From NCBI RefSeq assembly GCF_046773475.1, contig NZ_CP177239.1, positions 1,612,001-1,676,000 of the forward strand: a stretch of DNA of 64,000 nt, read 5' to 3'. This stretch comes from Nitratireductor aquimarinus. GTDB lineage: Bacteria; Pseudomonadota; Alphaproteobacteria; Rhizobiales; Rhizobiaceae. Position numbers and translations under genes: made by a program. Of this stretch, positions 52,853 to 61,651 are shown in pieces. Position 1 is the first letter of the stretch. Each line of letters begins with the position of its first letter. The notes beneath the pieces were generated by a model. That model saw nothing but the letters and a program-made list of their open reading frames with translations. It was not told the DNA's origin and searched no databases.

Positions 52853-53205
52853 GTGCGCCTTGCCCGCCTTTTCCTGTCCGCCTCGTCTTCATCCTTGAGA
52901 CGATGGGAGAGGATGGCGGTGGCGACGGTGGTGGCCGTGGCAACGAAGACACCGAGGCCAATCAGCACATAGACGATGGTGAACATCTTGCCTGCAAAGG
53001 TTTGCGGGGAGAAGTCTCCATAGCCCACGGTCGAGATGGTGATGACCGAGAAATAGACTGCATCCAGAAAAGACCAGTCTTCAGCCCAGGAATAGAAGAT
53101 CGCGGCACACAGAACGATGGTGCATGTGAAAGCCATCAGGCTCAGAACATTCCTGTCGGAAAAGGCCGCACGCACCCCCCGCCAGAGTTCCGCGATCATC
53201 CTCAT
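52837..53205 (-). CDS. Two-transmembrane potassium channel family protein
   Basis: 122-residue membrane protein of the KcsA-like pore type: helix 1 (LSLMAFTCTIVLCAAIFYSW), pore helix and selectivity filter TVGYGD at residues 59-64, helix 2 (MFTIVYVLIGLGVFVATATT), and a very basic 25-residue tail with no ligand-binding domain. It would tetramerise. Its ATG overlaps the stop of the AI-2E-type gene (ATGA), so it is translated as the last gene of that operon. Confidence 0.87.
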   Translation of the reverse strand: MRMIAELWRGVRAAFSDRNVLSLMAFTCTIVLCAAIFYSWAEDWSFLDAVYFSVITISTVGYGDFSPQTFAGKMFTIVYVLIGLGVFVATATTVATAILSHRLKDEDEADRKRRARRTKKRP

Positions 53206-54284
53206 TTTTCTTCGCCGTTTTGCAGCACCGCCTGCACGTCTTCGGCAAGAAGGAGTGCAATCGGCCGCGTGCCCTCGAAGTTTGCCAGAATGATTGCAAA
53301 CATCGAAGTGAGCGGAATGGCCAGAATGGCGCCCGGAATGCCCCACAGGGACGACCAGAGCGCAAGTGACACAAGCACCACGAAAGGCGACATGTTGATC
53401 CGCCGCCCGATCATTCGCGGCTCCAGAGAATTGCCGACCCACATCTGCGCACCCGTGAGCAGGATCGCAACAACAACCGTCGTCTGGATCGAACCGAACT
53501 GCGCAAGCGTCAGAAGCACGGGGAAGACCACGCCAAGCAGCGACCCCACATAGGGGATGTAGTTCAAGAGGCCGATAAGCACCGCCCAGAACAGCGCAAA
53601 ATCGACGCCAAACAGCTTGAGGACCGTAAAGGACATGACGCCCAGAATGACGTTCACAAGCGTTTTGACGGTAAGGTATTCGCCGATATTGCGGTTGATG
53701 TCGCGCACCATCATATGCGCCTGGCTGGCCCGCTCCTGAGGCAGGACAGCAGCGATCTTGCGCGCAAAGCCGCCACGCTCGGCCATCAGAAAGGTGGAAT
53801 AGATCACGGCCATGAAGATCACGCCGGCCAGCGAGCCGACCGAGCCGATGCCGACAGCCGCAATCCGCTGCAGGTTGATCCGCCCCCAGAGCGTCTCGAT
53901 CAGCGTGCTGAGATTGGGAATTTCTTCAATCTCGAAGCGGGCCGATATGCTCTCCAGCATATCCGTCAGGTTCTTCTGGTAGACGGGCAGGCGCGCCATC
54001 ACCTGCTCTGCCGTGCCGACCAGAACGCTCGCCAGAAGCAGCAGCACCAGAACGAAAATCGCCAGCACAACGCCCCTGAGCGCCCATTCCGGCAACAGGC
54101 CGATCAGCGGCACCCGGGCAAGCGCCGCTGTCGCGGTGAGCAGGACATAGACGGAAATGATCGCGATGAAGATCGGCATCAGAACCGATTTCCCGACCAC
54201 AAGTATCCACCCGATCAGGACCGCCAGTACGACGGCCATGACCAGTGTGGTGAAGGCACGAAGCGGATCAGCCTTTTGGAGCAT
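53202..54284 (-). CDS. AI-2E/PerM family transport protein
   Basis: 360-residue inner-membrane protein with about seven or eight hydrophobic segments of the AI-2E transporter family (PerM/TqsA type). Characteristic parts are the C-terminal GLLNYIPYVGSLLGVVFPVL and the segment GNSLEPRMIGRRINMSPFVV, followed by GIPGAILAIPLTSM. Most relatives have unproven substrates, some being Na+/H+ antiporters. It overlaps the upstream HdeD-like gene by 17 bp and the channel gene by 4 bp. Confidence 0.88.
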   Translation of the reverse strand: MLQKADPLRAFTTLVMAVVLAVLIGWILVVGKSVLMPIFIAIISVYVLLTATAALARVPLIGLLPEWALRGVVLAIFVLVLLLLASVLVGTAEQVMARLPVYQKNLTDMLESISARFEIEEIPNLSTLIETLWGRINLQRIAAVGIGSVGSLAGVIFMAVIYSTFLMAERGGFARKIAAVLPQERASQAHMMVRDINRNIGEYLTVKTLVNVILGVMSFTVLKLFGVDFALFWAVLIGLLNYIPYVGSLLGVVFPVLLTLAQFGSIQTTVVVAILLTGAQMWVGNSLEPRMIGRRINMSPFVVLVSLALWSSLWGIPGAILAIPLTSMFAIILANFEGTRPIALLLAEDVQAVLQNGEEK

Positions 54285-54780
54285 GTTGTCTCAGACGCAG
54301 CGACAGAAGCACGAGTGCAGCGCCGCTTGCGAGCAGTTCGAGTGCAACGATCAGCCCGAAATTGAGGCTGAGGCCCATGAGCACGATCAGGCCGAGAACG
54401 GCCGATACGCCGCCCGCCACAAGCAGCGCGGGGAAAACCGTGTCACCGCGCAGGCTGCGCCCCATCCACACCTTGCCGAGGCCCGACGCGAGCAGGAACA
54501 CACCCAGCAGGACGCGCAGTATGCTGCCATCGCCAAACGGTCCGAACAGAAGCGACACGCCGAGAAAAAGCGCGGCTGCCGCCAGCAACCCTGCGCCGGT
54601 CATCGTGCGAACGTCCTTCGCCTTGTAGGCTGCCCAGCCCTGAAGGGCGCCGACGATGACCAGCGCCCAGCCACCCAGCGTGATCGTCAGGTTCGAGGCC
54701 GAGTTCAGGTTGAACAGGGCAGCCAGGCCACCGACCAGCGCCACAACGCCGGCCAGGAGCCACAACATCCAGTGCTTCAT
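54268..54780 (-). CDS. HdeD-like small membrane protein (paralogue 2)
   Basis: 170-residue protein with about six membrane segments, of the HdeD/DUF308 family of acid-stress-associated membrane proteins. MLWLLAGVVALVGGLAALF at the start mirrors the N-terminus of the adjacent protein at 54791, so the two arose by tandem duplication. ATG 54780 is chosen because it aligns with that paralogue (MKHWMLW versus MKNWFWW). Function is unknown beyond stress association in relatives. Confidence 0.8.
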   Translation of the reverse strand: MKHWMLWLLAGVVALVGGLAALFNLNSASNLTITLGGWALVIVGALQGWAAYKAKDVRTMTGAGLLAAAALFLGVSLLFGPFGDGSILRVLLGVFLLASGLGKVWMGRSLRGDTVFPALLVAGGVSAVLGLIVLMGLSLNFGLIVALELLASGAALVLLSLRLRQHAPKG

Positions 54781-54790
54781 TTTATCTCTC

Positions 54791-55309
54791 TCACACTGCC
54801 GGGCTTTTGCGGGAAAGCGCCAGCACAATCAGGGACACGCCATTGGAGATCAGTTCCACGGCGAGGAAAATGCCCAGAACGACCAGCGCCGACTGCGGGA
54901 AGTTCGCGAGAATCATGCCACCGAGCACCAGCGAGACGATGCCGGCCAGGATCATGATCCAGCGCAGACGCGAATCCGATGCGCCAATGCCCAGGAAAAT
55001 GCGCATTACGCCCATGGCCAGAAGCATCGCAGCGACCACGAAGGTCAGCGAGACCATGCCGCCGAGCGGGTTCGCGATCAGGCTCACGCCAACGAAAAGC
55101 AGCGCCAGCCCCAGCAGGATGGACAGAAGCCGTCCGCCCCACCCCTGATCGTTGAACACCGACAGGATCGTCAGAATGCCCACAACGATAAACACCCAGC
55201 CGGCCAGAAGCTCGGCCGTGAGCGTTGCGGCCAATGGATTGGCCAGCGCGATAAAACCACCGACAAGCGAGATAATGCCCGCGAGCAACCACCAGAACCA
55301 GTTCTTCAT
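54791..55309 (-). CDS. HdeD-like small membrane protein (paralogue 1)
   Basis: 172-residue HdeD/DUF308-family protein with six hydrophobic segments (WWLLAGIISLVGGFIALANP, GWVFIVVGILTILSVF, LLSILLGLALLFVGVSLIAN among them). ATG 55309 has AAGGAGAG four bases upstream. It is 10 bp from its paralogue and heads the operon HdeD-HdeD-AI-2E-channel, or follows the phospholipase D-type gene after a 20-bp gap, so the unit may be longer. Confidence 0.85.
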   Translation of the reverse strand: MKNWFWWLLAGIISLVGGFIALANPLAATLTAELLAGWVFIVVGILTILSVFNDQGWGGRLLSILLGLALLFVGVSLIANPLGGMVSLTFVVAAMLLAMGVMRIFLGIGASDSRLRWIMILAGIVSLVLGGMILANFPQSALVVLGIFLAVELISNGVSLIVLALSRKSPAV

Positions 55310-55329
55310 TTTACTCTCCTTGAGGCCGC

Positions 55330-56877
55330 CTAGAGCAGCCATTCCACCGGCAACCAGCCGATAACAACTGTAGCAATCTGCTGGAACCATGTAGCGCCAG
55401 GTTCTTCCTGATAGATTACCGGATCGCCCTGCCGCTTCTCCTCTACCCAGATCATCTTGTTTTCCGGTGTGAGTTCAGGCTGATAGCTTACCAGATCGAG
55501 CGGACCATCAAAGCCGGCGCTCACCTGCTGCGCCATGGACGGACTGTCGATCAGGAAACCCATCTCGCAATTCAGCATCGCCGAGCGCGGATCGAAGTTG
55601 AACGACCCGATAAAGATGCGCTCGCCATCCATCGCGAAGGTCTTCGCGTGCAGGCTCGCGCCCGAAAGCCCCAGCGGCTTCAACTGGATCGCCGATTCAG
55701 GCGTCACCCCGCCACGCAGCTTCAGCTCATAAAGATTGACGCCGGCCTCCAGAAGCTCGCGCCGGTATTTGGCATAGCCGCTGTGAACGAGAAGCACATC
55801 CGTGGTGTTGAGCGCGTTGGTCAGGATGTTCACCTGCCTGTCGGTGCGCGCCAGATCCCCGAAATAGGCGGCCCCGATCTTTCCCGGCACGAAATAGGCC
55901 GAGATCAGATCAAGCCGCTCGCGCGTTTCGCCGAGAAGCGCGCCCAGCCGCATGATCATGAGTTGATCGCGCGTGGCGATGCCCTGCCCCTTGACTGGAT
56001 CGTCGGCCACGAGCTGCACATTGGTCCATTCAAGCGCCTCGCCGCCCCCGGCATAACGCGCCGCACTGCTTTCCAGTTCGGCCAGAACCGCGCGGGCTTC
56101 CTCGCTGCCCTCCACCTCCGCGACACGCGTCTCGAAGCCGGCCATGTCGCCCGAACCATTGATGACCGTCTCGACGCCGAACACGGAAGCGCTGTTCCAG
56201 TATTGATCGAACACGGCCGCCGTCTGCGGCAGCACATGGCCCGTCGCCAGCACGTCCATGTCCACATAGAAGGCGTCGCCGATCTGGAAATATTCATCGC
56301 CGATGTTGCGGCCGCCGATAATCGCCGCCGCACCGTCCGCGATCAGTGCCTTGTTGTGCATGCGCCGGTTCATGCGGAAAAAGTCGAACGTATATCCGAA
56401 GAGCTTTGGCCGGCGCACCGTGGAAGGATTGAACAGCCGGATATCGAAATTCGGCAGCGTGTTCAGCGCGGCCATGTAGCCGTCGAGCCCCGGCACGCCA
56501 TTGTCGTCGAGCAGGAGGCGCACCCGCACACCGCGGTCGGCGGCCTCTTTCAGAGCCGCCAGAAGCAGGATGCCGGACGTATCGTCATGCCAGATGTAAT
56601 ATTGCGCATCGATGGAGACTTCGGCCCGCTCGATCAGCGCGAGCCGGCTCGCCAGCGCATCCTTGCCATCGGCCAGCGGAAGAACGCCGGTTTTGCCGGG
56701 GTGGCTTGAGGCCCCCTGCGCCATCAACCGCCCCAGCGGTGTGGCGGGATCGACCGCAATCGTCTTTTCCGGCGCGCGATTGGAAATGTCTGGAAGCGGG
56801 AACAGCAGGCGCAGAATGATCACCGCCACGGTGGCCGCGATCGCGATGGAAATCAGCGTGAGTATCACCCGCTTCAT
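55330..56877 (-). CDS. Phospholipase D-superfamily protein (cardiolipin-synthase-like)
   Basis: 515-residue protein with an N-terminal membrane anchor (VILTLISIAIAATVAVIILR) and two HKD active-site motifs: MHNKALIADGAAAIIGGRN, preceded by DAQYYIWHDD, and LHAKTFAMDGERIFIGSFNF, then DPRS. Two HKDs in one chain make a full active site, as in cardiolipin synthases and membrane-anchored phospholipase D enzymes. It probably acts on phospholipids at the periplasmic face. ATG 56877 opens the signal anchor; upstream extension is not family-like. Confidence 0.87.
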   Translation of the reverse strand: MKRVILTLISIAIAATVAVIILRLLFPLPDISNRAPEKTIAVDPATPLGRLMAQGASSHPGKTGVLPLADGKDALASRLALIERAEVSIDAQYYIWHDDTSGILLLAALKEAADRGVRVRLLLDDNGVPGLDGYMAALNTLPNFDIRLFNPSTVRRPKLFGYTFDFFRMNRRMHNKALIADGAAAIIGGRNIGDEYFQIGDAFYVDMDVLATGHVLPQTAAVFDQYWNSASVFGVETVINGSGDMAGFETRVAEVEGSEEARAVLAELESSAARYAGGGEALEWTNVQLVADDPVKGQGIATRDQLMIMRLGALLGETRERLDLISAYFVPGKIGAAYFGDLARTDRQVNILTNALNTTDVLLVHSGYAKYRRELLEAGVNLYELKLRGGVTPESAIQLKPLGLSGASLHAKTFAMDGERIFIGSFNFDPRSAMLNCEMGFLIDSPSMAQQVSAGFDGPLDLVSYQPELTPENKMIWVEEKRQGDPVIYQEEPGATWFQQIATVVIGWLPVEWLL

Positions 56878-56976
56878 GCGCAAGGAGCTCCCGGCCGCGT
56901 GGATAGAAGCCCCAATGTATCCCAACTATATGAAGAATTGGCAAGAAACCGGCTTTGCGTGTCGAGAAACGGAATG

Positions 56977-57008
56977 AAAAAGGGGCTCTCGCCGGTGCGG
57001 GAGCCCCT
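56977..57008 (-). terminator. Terminator downstream of the ArsC-like gene
   Basis: Stem GGGGCTC/GAGCCCC with a GC-rich loop, followed on the minus strand by five T, 27 bp beyond the stop. Confidence 0.75.
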
Positions 57009-57034
57009 CGTCTTTCTCACCGGTGCGCCTTCGT

Positions 57035-57397
57035 TCAGGAGGCGAAGGCGGTCTCGTAGATTTCGGGCTTGAAGCCAAGGATGCGCTGATCGCCGAGATC
57101 CAGAACCGGGCGCTTGATCATGCTGGGCTGCTCCAGCATCAGCTTGACGGCCTTGTCGGCGTCGAGATCCGCCTTGTCCGCATCGGACAGTTTGCGGAAC
57201 GTCGTGCCGGCGCGGTTGAGAACCTTTTCCCAGCCCAGCTCGCGGACCCAGGCTTCCAGCCGCTCACGGTCGATGCCGGCGGTCTTGTAGTCGTGAAACG
57301 CATGCGCAACGTCATGCGCCTCAAGCCAGGACCGCGCCTTCTTCATCGTGTCGCAGTTCTTGATGCCGTAGATCACGACAGGGTTCGAAGCGTTCAT
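57035..57397 (-). CDS. ArsC/Spx-family protein (YffB-like)
   Basis: 120-residue thioredoxin-fold protein of the arsenate reductase-related family. The early YGIKNCDTMKKARSWL has the single conserved Cys; HDYKTAG and the KRPVLDLGDQRILGFKPEIY segment with the R-P motif follow. The proteins of the YffB branch have no proven arsenate reductase role. It lies 8 bp downstream of guaA on the same strand and is probably co-transcribed with it. Confidence 0.85.
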   Translation of the reverse strand: MNASNPVVIYGIKNCDTMKKARSWLEAHDVAHAFHDYKTAGIDRERLEAWVRELGWEKVLNRAGTTFRKLSDADKADLDADKAVKLMLEQPSMIKRPVLDLGDQRILGFKPEIYETAFAS

Positions 57398-57404
57398 GGC
57401 CGGA

Positions 57405-58967
57405 TCACTCCCACTCGATGGTGCCAGGCGGCTTGGACGTCACGTCGTAAACGACGCGGTTGATGCCCTTCACCTCGTTGATGATGCGGGTCGCCGCGCG
57501 GCCGAGGAATTCCATGTCGTAATGGTAGAAATCGGCGGTCATGCCGTCGACCGACGTTACCGCGCGCAGCGCGCAGACGAACTCATAGGTGCGTCCATCG
57601 CCCATAACGCCCACGGTCTGCACCGGCAGAAGCACGGCAAAAGCCTGCCAGATCGCGTCGTAGAGACCGGCCTTGCGGATTTCGTCCAGATAGATCGCAT
57701 CGGCGGAGCGCAGGATCTCGAGCTTCTCGCGGGTCACGCCGCCGGGGCAGCGGATGGCGAGGCCCGGTCCCGGGAAGGGATGGCGGCCGATGAAGCTGTC
57801 GGGCAGGCCGAGCTCCTTGCCGAGCACGCGCACCTCGTCCTTGAAGAGCTCGCGCAGCGGCTCCACCAGGCTCATGTTCATGCGCTCGGGCAGACCGCCT
57901 ACATTGTGGTGCGACTTGATGGTGACCGAGGGACCACCGGTGAACGAGACGCTCTCGATCACGTCGGGATAAAGCGTGCCCTGCACCAGGAAGTCGGCGC
58001 CGCCGAGCTTCTTGGCCTCTTCCTCGAACACTTCGATGAACAGGCGGCCAATGGTCTTGCGCTTCGTCTCCGGGTCGCTCTCGCCTTCCAGAGCGCCGAT
58101 GAAGCGGTCGGAGGCGTCCACCAGGATGAGCGGGAGATTGTAGTGCTCGCGGAACATGGCGACGACTTCCGCCGCCTCGTTCTTACGCATCAGACCGTGA
58201 TCGACCAGAATGCAGGTGAGCTGATCGCCAATGGCTTCATGGGTGAGCAGCGCGGCCACGGAGGAATCGACGCCGCCGGAAAGCGCGCAGATCACCTTGC
58301 CGTCGCCAACCTGCTTGCGGATGGCGTCGACGGCCTGCTCGCGATAGGCGGCCATCGTCCAGTCGCCCTGAAGGCCGGCAATGTTGTTCACGAAATTCGA
58401 AAGAAGCTTCGCGCCATCCGGCGTGTGCACCACTTCGGGGTGGAACTGCACGCCGTAATATTTGCGCTCCTCATTGGCAATGGCCGCGAAGGGCGCGCCC
58501 GTGGAGGTGCCGACAACGCGGAAGCCGGGCGGAATGGCCGTCACGCGGTCGCCATGGCTCATCCAAACCTGATGGCGCGTGCCCTTGGCCCAGATGCCTT
58601 CGAACAGCGGGCAATCGTCCTCGATTTCGAGGAAGGCGCGACCGAATTCACGGTGATCGCTGCCTTCGACCTTGCCGCCGAGCTGGGCGCACATGGTCTG
58701 CTCGCCATAGCAGATGCCGAGCACCGGAAGACCGGAATCGAAGATCACCTGCGGCGCGCGCGGGCTGCCGATATCGACCGTCGAGGCCGGGCTGCCGGAG
58801 AGGATGACCGCCTTGGGCGCAAGGCGCTCAAACGCCTCTTCCGCCGACTGGAACGGTGCGATTTCGCAATAGACTCCGGCTTCGCGCACCCGCCGCGCAA
58901 TGAGCTGCGTGACCTGGCTGCCGAAATCAACGATGAGAACTGTGTCGGGATGGGATGTCGTTTTCAT
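57405..58967 (-). CDS. guaA: GMP synthase (glutamine-hydrolysing)
   Basis: 520-residue enzyme that amidates XMP to GMP using glutamine and ATP. N-terminal glutaminase: VDFGSQVTQLIARRVREAGV, nucleophile Cys in LGICYGEQTMCAQLGG and His/Glu in VQFHPEVVHTPDG. ATP-pyrophosphatase: ICALSGGVDSSVAALL. C-terminal dimer domain ends RVVYDVTSKPPGTIEWE, as is universal in GuaA. Length is normal and no domain is lost. Confidence 0.97.
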   Translation of the reverse strand: MKTTSHPDTVLIVDFGSQVTQLIARRVREAGVYCEIAPFQSAEEAFERLAPKAVILSGSPASTVDIGSPRAPQVIFDSGLPVLGICYGEQTMCAQLGGKVEGSDHREFGRAFLEIEDDCPLFEGIWAKGTRHQVWMSHGDRVTAIPPGFRVVGTSTGAPFAAIANEERKYYGVQFHPEVVHTPDGAKLLSNFVNNIAGLQGDWTMAAYREQAVDAIRKQVGDGKVICALSGGVDSSVAALLTHEAIGDQLTCILVDHGLMRKNEAAEVVAMFREHYNLPLILVDASDRFIGALEGESDPETKRKTIGRLFIEVFEEEAKKLGGADFLVQGTLYPDVIESVSFTGGPSVTIKSHHNVGGLPERMNMSLVEPLRELFKDEVRVLGKELGLPDSFIGRHPFPGPGLAIRCPGGVTREKLEILRSADAIYLDEIRKAGLYDAIWQAFAVLLPVQTVGVMGDGRTYEFVCALRAVTSVDGMTADFYHYDMEFLGRAATRIINEVKGINRVVYDVTSKPPGTIEWE

Positions 58968-59092
58968 GGCGAGCCTTTAGAGAAAGATACGGGTGGGCGC
59001 AAGCGGGCGGGCAAAGTTTTCCCGGTGCCGAAACGCCGCATCCGGGCCTGAAGCGGCTGGTCTGTTTGTACTGAAAATCATGCAGTGCGCCA

Positions 59093-59734
59093 TCACAAAA
59101 GCCCCTTGGTGAGGGCTTCTTCCAACTGATCCACGGCCGATGCGAGCTTCTCGTCGATGACGTGCAGATACTCCGTCCAGTCGGCCACGTGCTGCAGTTC
59201 GGCAGCGCCATCGGAGATGCCGCGCAGCGCCACCAGACCGAGACCGAAGCGCTGGCAGGCGCGCAGCGCCGCAAACGTCTCCATGTCCACCATCTCGGCG
59301 TCGATGGCGTCATAGGCCGCGCCCGAAACGATATTCGCGCCGGTCGAAAGCGTTGCCTCGCGAATGCCGGGAATGCGATGCGGCAGGGGCATGACCGCCG
59401 GATGATCGAGGAACGGCGTCACGCCCTTCTCGAAACCGAGCGGCGAGGCATCCATGTCGCGGTAGGACACGGCGGTCGCCTGATAAACCTCGGTCTGCTC
59501 CAGCGAGCGGCTGCCGGCCGAGCCAAGCGACACGAGCAGGTCGGGCAACTGCCCTTCCGCGTCAAGCAGCGCAAGCTCGGCGCCCAGAACAACGCCGGCC
59601 TCGACCGGGCCGATGCCGGTCATCAGCGGTGTGAAGCGCTTCTTGAGATGCGGGCCATATTCGGCATCCGCCGCCATCACGAAGAGAACGCGCTTGCCGG
59701 AGAGGATGGCCGGTTCCACGGGAGCCCGCGTCAT
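59093..59734 (-). CDS. mtnN: 5'-methylthioadenosine/S-adenosylhomocysteine nucleosidase
   Basis: 213-residue nucleoside-phosphorylase-fold enzyme. It hydrolyses methylthioadenosine to adenine and methylthioribose, and in relatives also 5'-deoxyadenosine and S-adenosylhomocysteine. Visible motifs are VMAADAEYGP near the N-terminus, LLVSLGSAGSRS, the sugar-binding VDMETFAALRA with the conserved Met-Glu, and LRGISDGA carrying the catalytic Asp. It is somewhat short (E. coli 232). Methylthioribose from this step is the substrate of mtnK at 11327. It overlaps the thioesterase gene by ATGA. Confidence 0.85.
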   Translation of the reverse strand: MTRAPVEPAILSGKRVLFVMAADAEYGPHLKKRFTPLMTGIGPVEAGVVLGAELALLDAEGQLPDLLVSLGSAGSRSLEQTEVYQATAVSYRDMDASPLGFEKGVTPFLDHPAVMPLPHRIPGIREATLSTGANIVSGAAYDAIDAEMVDMETFAALRACQRFGLGLVALRGISDGAAELQHVADWTEYLHVIDEKLASAVDQLEEALTKGLL

Positions 59735-60198
59735 CCTTCCAGCCCTTCCCGTCCGACGATGGTCATCATGGTTCCGGTCATGGTGGCGATCAACTTGGCA
59801 TCTCCTTCAGAAGAATAGGCATAGGCCTGGCCGTCAGCGACAATGATGGTGCGGCCGGGCTTGGTGACCTCGCCGCGAAACAGAAAGCGCTCTCCGCGCC
59901 CCGGCGCAAGCAGATTGACCTTGAATTCGATGGTCAGCACCGCAGCATCCACCGGCATCAGCGAAAAGGCGGCATAACCGCAGGCAGAATCGAGCGCTGT
60001 CGAAATCACGCCCGCATGCAGAAAGCCGTGCTGCTGGGTCAGCCCTTCGGCATGAGGCATCTCGATCTCGACAATGCCCGGCGTCACGAGCGTCAGCTCC
60101 GCGCCGATGGTCTGCATCATCTTCTGGCGGGCAAAGCTTGCGCGCACCCGCGCTTCGACATCCGTGGGATTGGTCTCGTTGGGATTGGTCCCGTTCAT
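59731..60198 (-). CDS. PaaI-family hotdog-fold thioesterase
   Basis: 155-residue single hotdog-domain protein. TQQHGFLHAGVISTALDSAC and GYAAFSLMPVDAAVLTIEFK carry the HGG-like loop and the catalytic acidic residue of PaaI/YdiI acyl-CoA thioesterases, and ERFLFRGEVTKPGRTIIVAD is the rear strand pair. It is translationally coupled to mtnN, but no shared pathway is obvious. Acyl-CoA substrate unknown. Confidence 0.85.
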   Translation of the reverse strand: MNGTNPNETNPTDVEARVRASFARQKMMQTIGAELTLVTPGIVEIEMPHAEGLTQQHGFLHAGVISTALDSACGYAAFSLMPVDAAVLTIEFKVNLLAPGRGERFLFRGEVTKPGRTIIVADGQAYAYSSEGDAKLIATMTGTMMTIVGREGLEG

Positions 60199-60232
60199 AA
60201 GCAGACCTCCTGTGCCGCGGTTCCGGCCTCTC

Positions 60233-61519
60233 TCAGACGCGCTCCAGAGCGGCGAAGTGGAAACCGTCCGTTGCAGTGCGGTGGGGCGAAAGCGCGATGC
60301 CGGTCGCCTGGTCTATTCTTGCCCTGGCCGCCTTGCCGGGGAAGTGCCTTTCCCAGAGCGCCTCATGGTCCACCGGGCGAAACGCCGGATTTGCCTCGAT
60401 GAAGGCCCGGACCTGATCTTCGTTCTCTTCGGCAAAAACCGAGCATGTAATGTAGGCGAGACGACCGCCGGGACGCACGAAACGCGCGGCCTTGGCGAGA
60501 ATTTCGGCCTGCTCGGCCTGACGCTGTTCCAGCTGTTTCTCGCCCAGCCGCCATTTAGCGTCGGGCCTGCGCCGCCAGGTGCCGGCCCCGGTGCAGGGCG
60601 CATCGACCACGACCAGATCGAGCCGTCCCTCGAAGGGCGCAAGGGCAGCCTCATCCGCCACCGCCTGCACATTGCGGCACCCTGCCCGCTTCAGCCGGTC
60701 GATGATGGGGGCAAGCCGTTTCCTGTCTGCATCAAATGCATGGATCTGGCCGGTATTGCCCATGGCTGCGGACATGGCGAGCGACTTGCCGCCAGCGCCG
60801 GCGCAGAAATCGAGCACCTGCATGCCCGGCGTCGCATCCGTCAGCTCTGCAACGATCTGCGACCCCTCGTCCTGCACTTCGAACCAGCCATCGCGGAAAG
60901 CCTGCTCGGACTGCACATTGGGATGCCGCCCCTGCCCTTCGATGGCCGGAACGCGCAGGCCCTGAGGCGCGAGATCGCAGGGCAGCGCACCGGCGCTGGC
61001 AAGCGCCTTTGCAACCTGATCACGCGTCGCCCGGAGCGTGTTGGTTCGCATGTCGAGCGGCGGGCGTTCCGAAAGCGCTGCGGCTTCCGCCACCCAGTCG
61101 TCACCCCAGGTGCGTTTCAGAAGCGGCTCGCACCATTCAGGGCTTTCCGCACGCACGCCATCGGGCGCGGCATCAAGCGGGTGATCCGCAATGCGGGCAA
61201 TTTCATCGGTGGAGAGCAGCGGCGGCGCGAAACTGTCTTCCGCCAGCGCGGCGTTGAGCATGTCCGGCGTGCACTCGCCCTGCAAGAGCAGAGCGCCGAA
61301 GGCCAGCGCGCGTGGCGTTTCTTCCTGAAAAATCCAGCCGGCAGAGCGTTTGCGGCGCAGCGCATCGTAAACGATGTTGCCGATGGCGGCGCGATCCTTG
61401 GAGCCAGCGAAACGGTGGGACAGTCCCCAGTCTCTCAGCGCATCCGCTGCCGGCCTGTATCGCCGGTCGATATCGTCCAGAATCTCAATGGCCGCAGCCA
61501 GCCGTCCGCCAAGTCGCAT
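60233..61519 (-). CDS. RsmB/NOP-family SAM-dependent RNA methyltransferase
   Basis: 428-residue cytosine-C5 RNA methyltransferase. It has an N-terminal NusB-like helical domain (to about residue 140), then a SAM-binding domain with VLDFCAGAGGKSLAMSAAMG, FDADRKRLAPI, the release Cys in VVDAPCTGAGTWRRRP and the catalytic Cys in YITCSVFAEENEDQV. The likely target is 16S rRNA (m5C967), although a paralogue of different specificity cannot be excluded. Independent of the thioesterase gene. Confidence 0.9.
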   Translation of the reverse strand: MRLGGRLAAAIEILDDIDRRYRPAADALRDWGLSHRFAGSKDRAAIGNIVYDALRRKRSAGWIFQEETPRALAFGALLLQGECTPDMLNAALAEDSFAPPLLSTDEIARIADHPLDAAPDGVRAESPEWCEPLLKRTWGDDWVAEAAALSERPPLDMRTNTLRATRDQVAKALASAGALPCDLAPQGLRVPAIEGQGRHPNVQSEQAFRDGWFEVQDEGSQIVAELTDATPGMQVLDFCAGAGGKSLAMSAAMGNTGQIHAFDADRKRLAPIIDRLKRAGCRNVQAVADEAALAPFEGRLDLVVVDAPCTGAGTWRRRPDAKWRLGEKQLEQRQAEQAEILAKAARFVRPGGRLAYITCSVFAEENEDQVRAFIEANPAFRPVDHEALWERHFPGKAARARIDQATGIALSPHRTATDGFHFAALERV

Positions 61520-61585
61520 GTCTTACCTTTGCCGGTTACCCGAATGGCGAACAGCTAGCCGCTACAGGCCATTTGCACAAGTGAA

Positions 61586-61611
61586 ACGGGCGTGGATCGC
61601 TCCACGCCCGT
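61586..61611 (-). terminator. Hairpin after the catalase gene
   Basis: Eleven-base-pair perfect stem ACGGGCGTGGA/TCCACGCCCGT with loop TCGC, 40 bp beyond the catalase stop. On the minus strand it is followed by only three T, so it is a moderate terminator. Confidence 0.65.
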
Positions 61612-61651
61612 CACTTATCCCCGGTACTGATCCGAGCCTTTTGCCGGTTTT

